From SIG455 sp045589495 (GTDB taxonomy: Bacteria; Bacillota; Clostridia; UMGS1810): DNA of 26,053 nucleotides. The position numbers were made by a program, and so were the translations under genes. The stretch spans positions 1 to 26,053 of the forward strand of contig JAZNPF010000032.1 of NCBI GenBank assembly GCA_045589495.1. The letters are read 5' to 3'. Positions 1 to 8,904 of this stretch are shown piece by piece. The notes beneath the pieces were generated by a model. The model searched no databases, was not told the DNA's origin, and was given only the letters and a program-made list of their open reading frames with translations. Numbering within the stretch: the stretch's first letter is position 1; each line of letters begins with the position of its first letter.

Positions 1-1
1 C

Positions 2-1270
2 TACCTTAAAATGATAGCAAAAATAGAGGGTGTGTATGTGCCGTCTTTCTATGAAATAGACTATAATACTGACGGAACAATAAAGAAAATCGATACCAAA
101 TATGATTTTGTGCCAAAAAAGGTAAGAAAACGCATTATTACTGACCTTGACAAAGTATATTACCCCGAAAAATTCATTGTGCCTTTTATAGAAATTGTTC
201 ATGACAGGATTATGCTTGAGGTATTCAGAGGGTGCCTGAGGGGTTGCCGTTTTTGTCAGGCGGGTATGATATACCGCCCTGTTCGTGAAAAGAGCCCTGA
301 AACTTTGCTTGAAAATGCTAAAAACCTGCTTAAGTCAACGGGATTTGAAGAAATTTCTCTTTCTTCTCTTTCCACCAGTGATTACAGAGGATTAAAAAAA
401 CTTACCGATGAACTTATAAAAATCACAGAAAGTGAATGTGTGAATTTGTCACTTCCGTCGTTGCGCCTTGATTCTTTCTCAATGGATTTGATGCAGAAAG
501 TTCAGAAAGTACGCAAAAGCAGTCTGACTTTCGCTCCCGAGGCTGGTACTCAACGTATTCGTGATGTAATAAATAAAGGTATTACCGAAGAAGACCTTAT
601 GAACGCATCTACAATGGCGTTTGAGGGTGGTTACAGCAGTATAAAACTTTATTTTATGATTGGTCTGCCGTATGAAGAGGACGAAGATATTATCGGTATT
701 GCTGACCTTGCAAAAAAAGTTGTTGACCGATATTTTGCCGTTGATAAGGACAAGCGTGGAAAGGGCTTGCGTGTAACAACAAGCGTATCTTCGTTTGTTC
801 CGAAAGCATTTACACCTTTCCAATGGGCAAGGCAGAATACAATGGACGAACTTAAAGTTAAGCAGATGCTTTTAAAAGACAATATCACAGACAGAAAGAT
901 TAAATATAATTATCACGAAGCGCCTGTGAGCGTTCTTGAGGGCGTATTTGCACGTGGTGACAGACGCCTTTCAAAAGTGCTTTTAAAAGCCGTTGAACGC
1001 GGTATACGTTTAGATGGCTGGAGCGAAGTTTTTGATTACGATAAATGGATGTCTGTGTTTGACGAATGTGGAATAGATCCGTTTTTCTACACACGTGAAC
1101 GCTCGTTTGACGAGGTTTTACCGTGGGACATGATAGATGTTGGTGTAAGCAAAAAATTCCTTATAAATGAGGCTAAAAAGGCGGAGCAGGCTATAGTTAC
1201 CCCCAATTGCCGTGAAAAATGTGCGGCGTGCGGTGCTGCTTGTTTTAAAGGAGGGGTATGTTATGAGTAA
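2..1270 (+). CDS. Radical SAM protein, TIGR03960-type (5' end outside window)
   Basis: C-terminal two thirds of a radical SAM enzyme of the TIGR03960 family, which usually runs to about 600 residues with a B12-binding-like N-terminal region. The frame is open to the left edge, and the first visible residues (YLKMIAKIEGVYVPSFYE) look internal, so the ATG at 11 is not the true start. Counting from that ATG, Cys75, Cys79 and Cys82 form the CxxxCxxC motif that binds the [4Fe-4S] cluster and SAM. A second Cys-rich cluster (CREKCAACGAAC) closes the protein. The reaction is not established. In many bacteria this gene is followed by the DUF2344 partner, as here, where the next gene overlaps its end by 8 bases. 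The family call is firm; the substrate is unknown. Confidence 0.88.
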   Translation, partial: YLKMIAKIEGVYVPSFYEIDYNTDGTIKKIDTKYDFVPKKVRKRIITDLDKVYYPEKFIVPFIEIVHDRIMLEVFRGCLRGCRFCQAGMIYRPVREKSPETLLENAKNLLKSTGFEEISLSSLSTSDYRGLKKLTDELIKITESECVNLSLPSLRLDSFSMDLMQKVQKVRKSSLTFAPEAGTQRIRDVINKGITEEDLMNASTMAFEGGYSSIKLYFMIGLPYEEDEDIIGIADLAKKVVDRYFAVDKDKRGKGLRVTTSVSSFVPKAFTPFQWARQNTMDELKVKQMLLKDNITDRKIKYNYHEAPVSVLEGVFARGDRRLSKVLLKAVERGIRLDGWSEVFDYDKWMSVFDECGIDPFFYTRERSFDEVLPWDMIDVGVSKKFLINEAKKAEQAIVTPNCREKCAACGAACFKGGVCYE

Positions 1271-1910
1271 GTACAGGATAAAATACAAACGTAGCGATGA
1301 TGCTAAATTCATATCTCACCTTGACCTTATGCGCGCCATGAACAGAGCACTCCGAAGAGCGCAAGCGCCTCTTCAGTATACGCAGGGGTTTAATCCGCAC
1401 TCAATTATGACAGTTGCGCTACCGCTTTCGGTTGGCATAACGAGTGAGTGCGAGTATCTGGATATCACATTTACAGACGATGTGGATACTGCGGCATTTA
1501 CAAAAAAATTAAATGATACTATGCCTGACGGACTGCATATCATAGAAATCCGAAAAGCAGACGATATGCGTGCGTTTAAGTATATTGAAACGGCACTTTA
1601 TACTATTTGTTTTGAAAGCAGTATTGCACCTGATTGTGATGAATTTTTGAAAATGGACAGTGCCGTTATGACAAAGCGTACAAAAAGCGGTGAGAAAGAT
1701 GAAGATATTATGCCCGATATCCATACCGTTTTGTGTATTAAAAATGATAACGGATATACAATGGATATGCGTATAAATGTTGGAAGTAAGAGGAATTTGA
1801 AACCTGAACTTGTACTTGCGGCTTTTGAAAAATTTCAGGGTGTGAAAGCCGAGAATGTAAAAATTCACCGCAAAGCAATATATTTTGATGACGGTGCGGA
1901 GGTGTTTTAA
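1263..1910 (+). CDS. Radical-SAM-linked protein, DUF2344/TIGR03936 family
   Basis: A 215-residue protein of the DUF2344 family, which is found almost only beside, or fused to, TIGR03960 radical SAM proteins. The start is the ATG at 1263, with GGAGG at 1250-1254 eight bases upstream. A longer in-frame start at 1212 has no such site. The N-terminus shows the family pattern: RYRxKY-like opening (YRIKYKRSDDAKFISHLDL), an Arg-rich helix, then QGFNPH and LPLSVG. It overlaps the upstream gene and its TAA overlaps the ATG of ligA by one base, so the three are probably co-translated. No catalytic motif is visible. It may be a substrate-handling partner of the radical SAM enzyme; that is inferred from co-occurrence only. 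Confidence 0.88.
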   Translation: MSKYRIKYKRSDDAKFISHLDLMRAMNRALRRAQAPLQYTQGFNPHSIMTVALPLSVGITSECEYLDITFTDDVDTAAFTKKLNDTMPDGLHIIEIRKADDMRAFKYIETALYTICFESSIAPDCDEFLKMDSAVMTKRTKSGEKDEDIMPDIHTVLCIKNDNGYTMDMRINVGSKRNLKPELVLAAFEKFQGVKAENVKIHRKAIYFDDGAEVF

Positions 1911-3892
1911 TGACAACCCGTGAACGCTATGAAGAACTTAAAGATTTGCTTAATGAACACAGTTATAAATATTATGTATTGGACAATCCCGATATAACGG
2001 ACGAGCAGTATGACAAACTGATGCGTGAACTTACAGATATAGAAAAGGAAAATCCTGATTTTATATCTGCTGATTCCCCCAGCCAGAAAGTCGGCGGAAA
2101 GGTGTTAGAGGGTTTTGAAACAGTTACACATACCGTGCCGATGCAAAGTTTGCAGGACGCATTTTCGTTTGAAGAACTTAAAGAGTTTGATGTGCGTGTT
2201 CGTAATGTTTTGGGCGATGATGCCGAGTATTGTGTAGAGCAGAAGATTGACGGACTTTCGGTATCACTTGAATATGTAAATTCTGTATTCACACGTGGTT
2301 CAACACGTGGTGACGGTGTAACGGGCGAAGATGTTACGGAAAATTTAAAAACCGTTAAATCAATCCCGCTTAAACTGCGTGAGGATATTCCGTATTTAGA
2401 GGTGCGCGGCGAGGTGTTTATCTCCAAACCTGATTTTGCAAAGATAAATCAGCAAAGAGAAGAAAACGGCGAACCCACTTTTGCCAATCCGCGTAATGCT
2501 GCGGCAGGTTCATTAAGGCAACTTAACTCTGCAATAGCGGCAAAACGTAATCTTGATATATTTGTTTTTAATATTCAGCAGATAGAGGGAGTCGAAATTT
2601 CTTCGCATTTAGAGGGACTTGAACTTCTTCGAAGATGCGGATTTAAAGTTATATCAAACGAGGTATCTTTTAAAACAATTGAAGATGCCTTTACTGAGAT
2701 TGAGCATATTGGAGAGATGCGCCGCAGTTTGTATTATGATATAGACGGGGCAGTAATCAAAGTCAACAGATTAAGCCACAGAGATGTACTCGGTTCAACT
2801 GCCAAAACACCAAGATGGGCAATAGCATACAAGTACCCTGCCGAAAAGCAGAAAACAAAAGTTAAAGATATAACTGTTGCCGTAGGCAGAACGGGTGTTT
2901 TAACCCCTGCGGCAGAACTTGAACCTGTGCTTATTGCCGGCTCTACTGTAAGCCGTGCAACGTTGCATAATATAGACTTTATACGCTCAAAAGATATCCG
3001 TATCGGCGATACGGTTGTTATACAAAAAGCAGGGGATATTATCCCTGAAGTTGTAGATGTTGTTAAAGACGAGCGTACCGGAAGTGAGATTGAGTTCAAT
3101 ATGCCTGAGGTGTGTCCTGCGTGCGGTTCAAAAGTGCACAGAGAAGACGGTGAGGCGGCACATCGCTGTACAGGTGTTGATTGTCCGGCGCAGGCAATAC
3201 GCAACATAATTCACTTTGTTTCGCGTGATGCTATGGATATAGAGGGGCTTGGTCCGCAGATAATAGAAAAACTTGTGGAAAACAAACTCATTTCCACCGC
3301 CGCCGATCTTTATTATATGGATAAAGATGAACTTGCTGCACTTGATAAAATGGGCAACAAAAGTGCCGAAAACATTTTAAATGCATTGGAAAATTCAAAG
3401 AGTAACGGAATGGTAAAACTTCTTTACGCTTTGGGAATCCGTCATATAGGCGCAGGTGCATCAAAACTTATTTCTAAAAAATTCGGAAATATTGAGGCTC
3501 TTTTCAATGCAACGGCAGAAGAAATTTCATCAATCAGTGACATTGGTAATGTTATGGCTGAAAGTATTGTTGATTTCTTCTCTCAACCGCACACGCATGA
3601 TTTTATTGACCGTCTTAAAGATGCAGGAGTTAAAATGGAGTATATATCCGATGACGGTGGTGACAACCGTTTTGACGGAAAAACGTTTGTTCTTACCGGT
3701 ACTCTCCAAAAGTACGGAAGAAAAGAAGCGAGTGAGATAATTGAACGTTTTGGCGGCAAAGTATCCGGAAGCGTGTCTAAAAAAACAGATTATGTACTTG
3801 CCGGTGAAGCCGCAGGCAGTAAACTTGATAAAGCCAATGCACTTGGAGTGCCGGTTATAAGCGAAGCGGAATTTGAGCAGATGATAAAATAA
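1910..3892 (+). CDS. ligA: NAD-dependent DNA ligase LigA
   Basis: Seals single-strand nicks in DNA during replication and repair, using NAD+ to adenylate the enzyme. At 660 residues it is normal size. Domain order is complete: an N-terminal Ia domain (YYVLDNPDITDEQYD, contacts NMN), an adenylation domain with active-site KIDG (Lys112), an OB fold, a four-Cys zinc finger (CPACG...CTGVDC), HhH repeats (for example ALGIRHIGAGASKLI), and a C-terminal BRCT domain over about the last 75 residues (FDGKTFVLTGTL). The ATG overlaps the preceding TAA (TAATG) and GGAGG lies just upstream, so translation is coupled. No hairpin terminator follows; the next gene has its own promoter 32 bases after the stop. 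Confidence 0.98.
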   Translation: MTTRERYEELKDLLNEHSYKYYVLDNPDITDEQYDKLMRELTDIEKENPDFISADSPSQKVGGKVLEGFETVTHTVPMQSLQDAFSFEELKEFDVRVRNVLGDDAEYCVEQKIDGLSVSLEYVNSVFTRGSTRGDGVTGEDVTENLKTVKSIPLKLREDIPYLEVRGEVFISKPDFAKINQQREENGEPTFANPRNAAAGSLRQLNSAIAAKRNLDIFVFNIQQIEGVEISSHLEGLELLRRCGFKVISNEVSFKTIEDAFTEIEHIGEMRRSLYYDIDGAVIKVNRLSHRDVLGSTAKTPRWAIAYKYPAEKQKTKVKDITVAVGRTGVLTPAAELEPVLIAGSTVSRATLHNIDFIRSKDIRIGDTVVIQKAGDIIPEVVDVVKDERTGSEIEFNMPEVCPACGSKVHREDGEAAHRCTGVDCPAQAIRNIIHFVSRDAMDIEGLGPQIIEKLVENKLISTAADLYYMDKDELAALDKMGNKSAENILNALENSKSNGMVKLLYALGIRHIGAGASKLISKKFGNIEALFNATAEEISSISDIGNVMAESIVDFFSQPHTHDFIDRLKDAGVKMEYISDDGGDNRFDGKTFVLTGTLQKYGRKEASEIIERFGGKVSGSVSKKTDYVLAGEAAGSKLDKANALGVPVISEAEFEQMIK

Positions 3893-3923
3893 TCAGATAT
3901 TTAATATTTTGCACATTTTTGAA

Positions 3924-3952
3924 TTGACGGAAAATGTATAGTGTGATATAAT
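3924..3952 (+). promoter_or_regulatory. Sigma-A promoter for the DMT-like gene
   Basis: TTGACG (3924-3929), a 17-base spacer, then TATAAT (3947-3952). TG one base ahead of the -10 makes it an extended -10 (TGATATAAT). Start of transcription expected near 3959, about 35 bases before the ATG at 3993. Confidence 0.85.
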
Positions 3953-3992
3953 CCACCCGATTGTATTTTATCTGTCGAGAGGAAAAACAATT

Positions 3993-4889
3993 ATGAAAAT
4001 TTATCTTACAGTTTTTTTGTATATACTTTACACTATTTTGTCGATGTTAACAACTGCTATCCTGAAGAAAACGCAGCAAGGCATTAAGATGACTTTTTTC
4101 CATGTTGTTGCAATAAATTTAATAAACAGCATATTTGGTGCCGCGTGCTTTTACATTCTTGGAAAATTTCATATATCTGTAAGTCCTGTCATACTGATAT
4201 ATGCTTTGATTTTTTCTTTGTTTGTTTCAGGAAATATGATTTTGCAGATAATAGTATATTCCAGAATATCCATAGCATTAAGTTCACTTCTTAACACCTG
4301 CGGTGTAATTATTCTTTCAACCGCATTCGGCATATTCGCATTTAATGAACCATTTTCACTCCGGTTGTTGCTTGCAATTGCGCTTTTGATTACAGCCGTA
4401 TTTTTGCCGGGACGAAAAATGCTTTCTGCAAATGGCGGTGTGGTGACATTTTTAATTTGTGCGTTTTGGATTTGCGTAGCGGCAGGGATGTCAATTTTCA
4501 GTAAAATTTATTCTACAGATACACGTCTTACCGATACAAACAGCATGTTCTTCTTCACGAATGTATTCTCATTTATTAACTGCAGTATAATTCTTTCAAT
4601 AGGAAGAATAAAAAACGGTTCCGAATATATGCGTGGTGTATCTAAAGATGTATTTTGCCCGCGTGTTTTAGCACCTATGGGAATAAATACTATCCCAACC
4701 AATGGTATAACACTGGTAGGGGTGATATTACTTCGATATATGCCGTTGTCTGTACATAGTATACTTACATCTTCAATGGTGCTTATAGGCGCAGCGTTGC
4801 TTTCGCTGATAGTGTTTAAGGAACGCCTTACCCGAGATAATTACATATCCATTGTTCTTGCTATTATCGCTATAATTCTTCGTAATTGA
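3993..4889 (+). CDS. DMT/EamA-like integral membrane protein
   Basis: A 298-residue, strongly hydrophobic protein with about ten predicted membrane helices in two similar halves, as in the drug/metabolite transporter (EamA-like) superfamily. Each half ends with the typical pattern of a short acidic or basic turn and a final helix (FNEPFSLRLLLAIALLI in the first half, FKERLTRDNYISIVLAIIAI in the second). Substrate and direction cannot be told from sequence. The ATG at 3993 has GAGAGG 10-15 bases upstream. The gene stands alone between its own promoter (3924-3952) and terminator (4904-4930), so it is probably an independent unit inserted between ligA and gatCAB. The second half is less canonical than the first; a more distant membrane family is possible. 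Confidence 0.75.
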   Translation: MKIYLTVFLYILYTILSMLTTAILKKTQQGIKMTFFHVVAINLINSIFGAACFYILGKFHISVSPVILIYALIFSLFVSGNMILQIIVYSRISIALSSLLNTCGVIILSTAFGIFAFNEPFSLRLLLAIALLITAVFLPGRKMLSANGGVVTFLICAFWICVAAGMSIFSKIYSTDTRLTDTNSMFFFTNVFSFINCSIILSIGRIKNGSEYMRGVSKDVFCPRVLAPMGINTIPTNGITLVGVILLRYMPLSVHSILTSSMVLIGAALLSLIVFKERLTRDNYISIVLAIIAIILRN

Positions 4890-4903
4890 TTTTGACCACG
4901 TAT

Positions 4904-4930
4904 AAAAACACCGCCAAAAGCGGTGTTTTT
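4904..4930 (+). terminator. Rho-independent terminator after the DMT-like gene
   Basis: Stem AAAAACACCGC (4904-4914) pairs with GCGGTGTTTTT (4920-4930) around a five-base CAAAA loop; the 3' arm ends in five T. The 11-bp stem is symmetrical, so it could also act on the other strand, but no gene converges here. Confidence 0.9.
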
Positions 4931-4933
4931 ATG

Positions 4934-4962
4934 TTGCAAAATGGTTAAATATAGTGTATAAT
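4934..4962 (+). promoter_or_regulatory. Sigma-A promoter of gatCAB
   Basis: TTGCAA (4934-4939), a 17-base spacer and TATAAT (4957-4962), directly after the upstream terminator. Transcription should start near 4969, leaving a leader of about 27 bases with AAAGGAAG (4981-4988) ahead of the gatC ATG. Confidence 0.85.
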
Positions 4963-4995
4963 AATAATGATTGCTAATTGAAAGGAAGTATACTT

Positions 4996-5277
4996 ATGAA
5001 AGTAACTACAGAGCAGATAAAGCACGTAGCAGAACTTGCTCGTCTTAAACTGACAGACGAAGAAGTAAAATCGCTTAATATGGAGGCGGTTATTGAGTTT
5101 GCAGACAAACTTTCCGAACTTGATGCCCAAAAGATTGCGCCTACCAACCATGTGTCTGATATATATAACGTCTTTCGTGAAGATGTAGAAGTTCCTTCTT
5201 ATGACAGAGATGATATTTTGAAAAATGCACCTGCCAAGGCAAGAGGCTGTGTACTCGTGCCAAAGGTAGTAGAATAA
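4996..5277 (+). CDS. gatC: Asp/Glu-tRNA amidotransferase subunit C
   Basis: Small 93-residue subunit that clamps GatA and GatB together in the amidotransferase converting Glu-tRNA(Gln) and Asp-tRNA(Asn) to Gln- and Asn-tRNA. The family pattern is present: IKHVAELARLKLTDEE near the start, a central LDAQKIAPTNHV, and a C-terminal VEVPSYDRDDILKNAPAK then a VPKVVE tail. The start is the ATG at 4996, eight bases after AAAGGAAG. An in-frame TTG at 4978 precedes the binding site and is unlikely. First gene of a three-gene operon; gatA begins 14 bases after the stop. Confidence 0.97.
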   Translation: MKVTTEQIKHVAELARLKLTDEEVKSLNMEAVIEFADKLSELDAQKIAPTNHVSDIYNVFREDVEVPSYDRDDILKNAPAKARGCVLVPKVVE

Positions 5278-5291
5278 AGGGGGAGAGAGAA

Positions 5292-6752
5292 ATGAATCTG
5301 TATTCAAAAACCATTCACGAACTTTCCTCTATGCTTAAATTGAAAGAGGTTTCAAGTGTTGAAATAACCGAGTCCGTTTTAAAACGTATTGAAGATGTTG
5401 ACGGTAAAGTGGGGGGATATATAAGCGTTGCGGCAGAGTCTGCACTGGCGCAGGCAAAAGACGCTGATGCAAAAATTGCGACAGGCGAAAATGTTTCTGA
5501 TATCTGCGGCATCCCTGCAGCCGTTAAAGATAATATCTGCACAAACGGAATTGCAACCACATGTGCATCTAAAATGCTTGAAACATTTGTTCCGCCTTAT
5601 GATGCGTTTGTATCAAAAAAATTAAAAGAAAACGGCGGAGTTATTATCGGTAAGGCTAATATGGACGAATTTGCCATGGGTTCATCTACCGAAACATCAT
5701 ATTTTAAAACCACAAAAAACCCGTACGATTTGACTAAAGTTCCAGGTGGCTCATCGGGCGGAAGTGCGGCGGTTGTTGCGGCAGATGAGGCGATATTTTC
5801 TCTCGGAAGTGATACTGGCGGTTCAATCCGTCAGCCTGCATCGTTCTGCTCGGTGGTAGGCTTAAAACCTACTTACGGTCTTGTTTCACGTTTTGGACTT
5901 GTTGCATTTGCATCATCACTTGACCAGATTGGTCCTATGACAAAGGATGTTACCGACTGTGCTATTGTATTGAACGCGATTGCCGGTCATGATGCAATGG
6001 ATTCAACATCTGCAAATATAAAATTACCTGATTATAAAACTGCATTAGTAAATGATGTAAAAGGTATGAAGATAGGTATTCCGTCAGAATATATTGGCGA
6101 TGGTATTGCACCTGATGTTAAAGCAATTATATTAAACGCTGCTAAAAAGTATGAAAAAATGGGTGCTATAGTTGAAGAATTCAGCCTGCCTATGACGGAT
6201 TATGCCTTAAGTGCGTATTACATTATATCATCAGCAGAGGCAAGTTCAAACCTCGCGCGTTTTGATGGCATAAAATACGGATATCGCACAAAAGAGTTTG
6301 AAGATTTGAATGATCTTTACGCAAAATCACGTACAGAGGGCTTTGGAAGTGAGGTTAAACGCCGTATAATGCTCGGCACCTATGCGCTCTCATCGGGTTA
6401 CTACGATGCGTATTATAAAAAAGCACAGCAAGTACGTACGCTTATTAAAAAGTCATTTAATGATGCGTTTGAAAAGTATGATGTGATACTGTCACCTGCA
6501 TATCCGAACACCGCTTTTGAAATCGGCGGTAAAATAAGTGATGCAGTGCAGATGTATCTTGGTGATATTTGTACTGTTTCAGTTAATATTGCAGGTCTGC
6601 CCGGTATGGTTGTTCCTGCCGGATTTGATACAAACGGTATGCCTGTTGGTGTACAGTTAATCGGTAAGGCGTTTGACGAGGCGACGCTTCTTCGTGCATC
6701 GTACACTTTTGAACAGAACACGGATTATCACACAATCCGTCCTACATTATAA
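5292..6752 (+). CDS. gatA: Asp/Glu-tRNA amidotransferase subunit A
   Basis: Amidase subunit of GatCAB; it hydrolyses glutamine and sends the ammonia to GatB. The 486-residue length is standard. The amidase-signature triad is intact: Lys79 in PAAVKDNI, Ser154 in GGSSGGSAA and Ser178 in SDTGGSIRQPAS, the same numbers as in the well-studied Staphylococcus aureus enzyme. A GGGGGAGAGAG stretch supplies the ribosome binding site a few bases before the ATG. Positioned between gatC and gatB in the usual Gram-positive C-A-B order. No oddity seen. Confidence 0.98.
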   Translation: MNLYSKTIHELSSMLKLKEVSSVEITESVLKRIEDVDGKVGGYISVAAESALAQAKDADAKIATGENVSDICGIPAAVKDNICTNGIATTCASKMLETFVPPYDAFVSKKLKENGGVIIGKANMDEFAMGSSTETSYFKTTKNPYDLTKVPGGSSGGSAAVVAADEAIFSLGSDTGGSIRQPASFCSVVGLKPTYGLVSRFGLVAFASSLDQIGPMTKDVTDCAIVLNAIAGHDAMDSTSANIKLPDYKTALVNDVKGMKIGIPSEYIGDGIAPDVKAIILNAAKKYEKMGAIVEEFSLPMTDYALSAYYIISSAEASSNLARFDGIKYGYRTKEFEDLNDLYAKSRTEGFGSEVKRRIMLGTYALSSGYYDAYYKKAQQVRTLIKKSFNDAFEKYDVILSPAYPNTAFEIGGKISDAVQMYLGDICTVSVNIAGLPGMVVPAGFDTNGMPVGVQLIGKAFDEATLLRASYTFEQNTDYHTIRPTL

Positions 6753-6770
6753 GAAAGGAGGCAGGATAAT

Positions 6771-8213
6771 ATGAATTATGAATCCGTTATCGGTCTGGAA
6801 GTTCACGCAGAACTTTCCACCAACACAAAAATTTATTGCTCATGTAAAAATGAATTTGGTCTGGATGTAAATACTTCCTGCTGTCCTATATGTACAGGTA
6901 TGCCCGGAACGTTGCCCGTTTTAAATAAAAAGGTTGTGGAATATGCAATTAAGGCAGGTCTTGCGCTTAACTGTACTATAACACGTGAGGGTAAGCAGGA
7001 CAGAAAGAACTATTTCTATCCTGACCTTCCTAAAGCATACCAGATTTCACAGTTTGATTTGCCGCTTTGCACAGACGGATATGTGGATATTGATGTCAAT
7101 GGCGAAAAGAAAAGAATTGGTATTACACGTATTCATATTGAAGAAGATGCCGGCAAACTCATTCACTCTGTAATGGGTGATGAGTCTTATGTTGACTTCA
7201 ACCGTTGCGGAGTTCCGCTTATAGAAATTGTTTCCGAGCCAGACTTGCGAAGTGCTGAAGAAGCAAGAATTTACCTTGAAACATTAAAATCAATTCTTCA
7301 GTATATAGAGGTTTCCGACTGCAAGATGGAGGAGGGCTCATTGCGTTGTGACATCAACGTGTCCCTTCGCCCTGTAGGAAGCGAAAAATTTGGTACACGT
7401 TCCGAGATGAAGAATGTATCTACATTCAGCGGTACACAACGTGCTATTGAATATGAAATCGGAAGACAGAGCAAAATTCTGGATAACGGCGGAGTAATTG
7501 AGCAGGAAACACGCCGCTGGGACGATGCAAAAGGTGAGAATGTGCTTTTAAGAAGCAAAGAAGAAGCGCATGACTACAGATATTTCCCCGAACCTGACCT
7601 TATGCCGATAGTGGTGGATGATGAATGGATTGAAAGCATCCGTGAAACTTTGCCTGAAATGCCTGATGTTAAAAAAGCAAGATATACCGGTGAACTTGGT
7701 CTTGGCGATTACGAAGCAGGTATTATAGTAGGCAATAAGAGTATGGCAAGATTTTTTGATAAATGCGTGGAACTTGGCGGTAATGTAAAAGCGGTTGCAA
7801 ATTGGCTTCAGGGCGATATTATGAAAGTTGTTAAAGAAAAAGACATCACGTTTGACGATATTGCGTTTGAGCCTGAAGACCTTAACGAACTTGCATCTAT
7901 TGTTGATAAAGGTACTATCAGCGTAACTGCTGCAAAAAAAGTTCTGGCAAAGATGTTTGAAACTTGTGAAAAGCCGTCTAAAATCGTAGACGATTTAGGG
8001 CTTGCGCAGATAAATGACGAATCTGCCATAGAGGCTATGGTAAATGATGTTTTATATAAAAATCCCCAATCTTTTGAAGATTACAAAAACGGAAAAACCC
8101 GTGCATTAGGATTCCTTGTGGGTATGGTTATGAAAGAGTCCAAGGGCAAAGGCAATCCGCAGATTATTAACAAAATGATACTTGAAAGATTAGAAGCATA
8201 TAAAAACAGTTAA
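6771..8213 (+). CDS. gatB: Asp/Glu-tRNA amidotransferase subunit B
   Basis: tRNA-binding and kinase subunit of GatCAB; it activates the Glu or Asp on mischarged tRNA with ATP and transfers the ammonia. 480 residues, full length. Visible hallmarks: the N-terminal VIGLEVHAEL, four cysteines of the zinc site (CSC...CPIC), the GatB signature DFNRCGVPLIEIVSEPD, and a C-terminal YqeY-like helical tail (ALGFLVGMVMKESKGKGNP) that binds the tRNA elbow. AAAGGAGG lies seven to eight bases ahead of the ATG. Presence of GatCAB suggests that the organism makes at least Gln-tRNA or Asn-tRNA by the indirect route. Confidence 0.98.
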   Translation: MNYESVIGLEVHAELSTNTKIYCSCKNEFGLDVNTSCCPICTGMPGTLPVLNKKVVEYAIKAGLALNCTITREGKQDRKNYFYPDLPKAYQISQFDLPLCTDGYVDIDVNGEKKRIGITRIHIEEDAGKLIHSVMGDESYVDFNRCGVPLIEIVSEPDLRSAEEARIYLETLKSILQYIEVSDCKMEEGSLRCDINVSLRPVGSEKFGTRSEMKNVSTFSGTQRAIEYEIGRQSKILDNGGVIEQETRRWDDAKGENVLLRSKEEAHDYRYFPEPDLMPIVVDDEWIESIRETLPEMPDVKKARYTGELGLGDYEAGIIVGNKSMARFFDKCVELGGNVKAVANWLQGDIMKVVKEKDITFDDIAFEPEDLNELASIVDKGTISVTAAKKVLAKMFETCEKPSKIVDDLGLAQINDESAIEAMVNDVLYKNPQSFEDYKNGKTRALGFLVGMVMKESKGKGNPQIINKMILERLEAYKNS

Positions 8214-8220
8214 TAAAACT

Positions 8221-8256
8221 AAAAGGGCAGTCTTTGTTTTAAGAACTGTCCTTTTT
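8221..8256 (+). terminator. Rho-independent terminator after gatB
   Basis: AAAAGGGCAGT (8221-8231) pairs with ACTGTCCTTTT (8245-8255), 11 bp with one G-T wobble, followed by a T-run. It closes the gatCAB operon; no clear promoter could be found between it and queH, so some read-through is possible. Confidence 0.8.
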
Positions 8257-8285
8257 CAATATATCAATTGTATGAGGAATATATA

Positions 8286-8891
8286 ATGAAAGTAAATTAT
8301 AAACTTAAAATGGATGCAGAAATTGAAAATATCAAAAAAACGGGAGCAAATCCAAAATTGCTTCTGCACGCTTGTTGTGCGCCATGCTCAAGCGCGGTAC
8401 TTGAACAGTTGAAGGATTTTTTTGAAATCACATTATTTTTCTATAATCCCAATATATCACCTGAAAGCGAGTTTGTATTCCGGTTAGAAGAACTTAAACG
8501 TCTGACTTGTGAAATGGGAATGACAGATGTGGGTATTGTTTCTCCTGTTTATGATAATTCGGAATTTGAAAATATTGCAAAAGGTATGGAAGATATTGCT
8601 GAAGGCGGTTTAAGATGCTTTAACTGTTACCGACTGCGTCTTGAAAAAACAGTTGAATATGCAAAGCAAAACGGTTTTGATTATGTAACTACCACACTTT
8701 CAATAAGCCCGTATAAAAATGCGCAGTGGCTCAATGAAATCGGTCTGGAACTTGCAGATAAATATGGGGTAAAATATCTTTGTTCGGACTTTAAAAAAGA
8801 CGAGGGATATAAACGGTCGTGTGCTCTTTCAACGCAGTTTAATCTATACAGACAGAACTATTGCGGTTGTATATATTCAAAACGAATATGA
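8286..8891 (+). CDS. queH: Epoxyqueuosine reductase QueH
   Basis: Non-homologous replacement for QueG; reduces epoxyqueuosine to queuosine in the wobble position of tRNAs with a GUN anticodon. 201 residues from the ATG at 8286, with GAGG at 8274-8277; an in-frame TTG at 8268 lies before that site. DUF208/QueH hallmarks: HACCAPCSSAV (Cys30, Cys31, Cys34), FYNPNISPESEF, CFNCYRLRLEKT, TTTLSISPYKN, and the C-terminal YCGCIYSKR. These cysteines bind an iron-sulfur cluster and a second metal in characterised members. Other queuosine genes are not in the window. The upstream gene lies behind a terminator; the downstream neighbour is a pseudogene. Confidence 0.93.
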   Translation: MKVNYKLKMDAEIENIKKTGANPKLLLHACCAPCSSAVLEQLKDFFEITLFFYNPNISPESEFVFRLEELKRLTCEMGMTDVGIVSPVYDNSEFENIAKGMEDIAEGGLRCFNCYRLRLEKTVEYAKQNGFDYVTTTLSISPYKNAQWLNEIGLELADKYGVKYLCSDFKKDEGYKRSCALSTQFNLYRQNYCGCIYSKRI

Positions 8892-8904
8892 AGGGGAATG
8901 TACT

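Noticed and set aside
2734..3207. 157-codon minus-strand frame
   Set aside because: Shadow of ligA on the opposite strand; no start signal and low-complexity residues.
3456..3740. 94-codon plus-strand frame inside ligA
   Set aside because: Entirely inside the BRCT/HhH-coding part of ligA in another frame, with no ribosome binding site and no family pattern.
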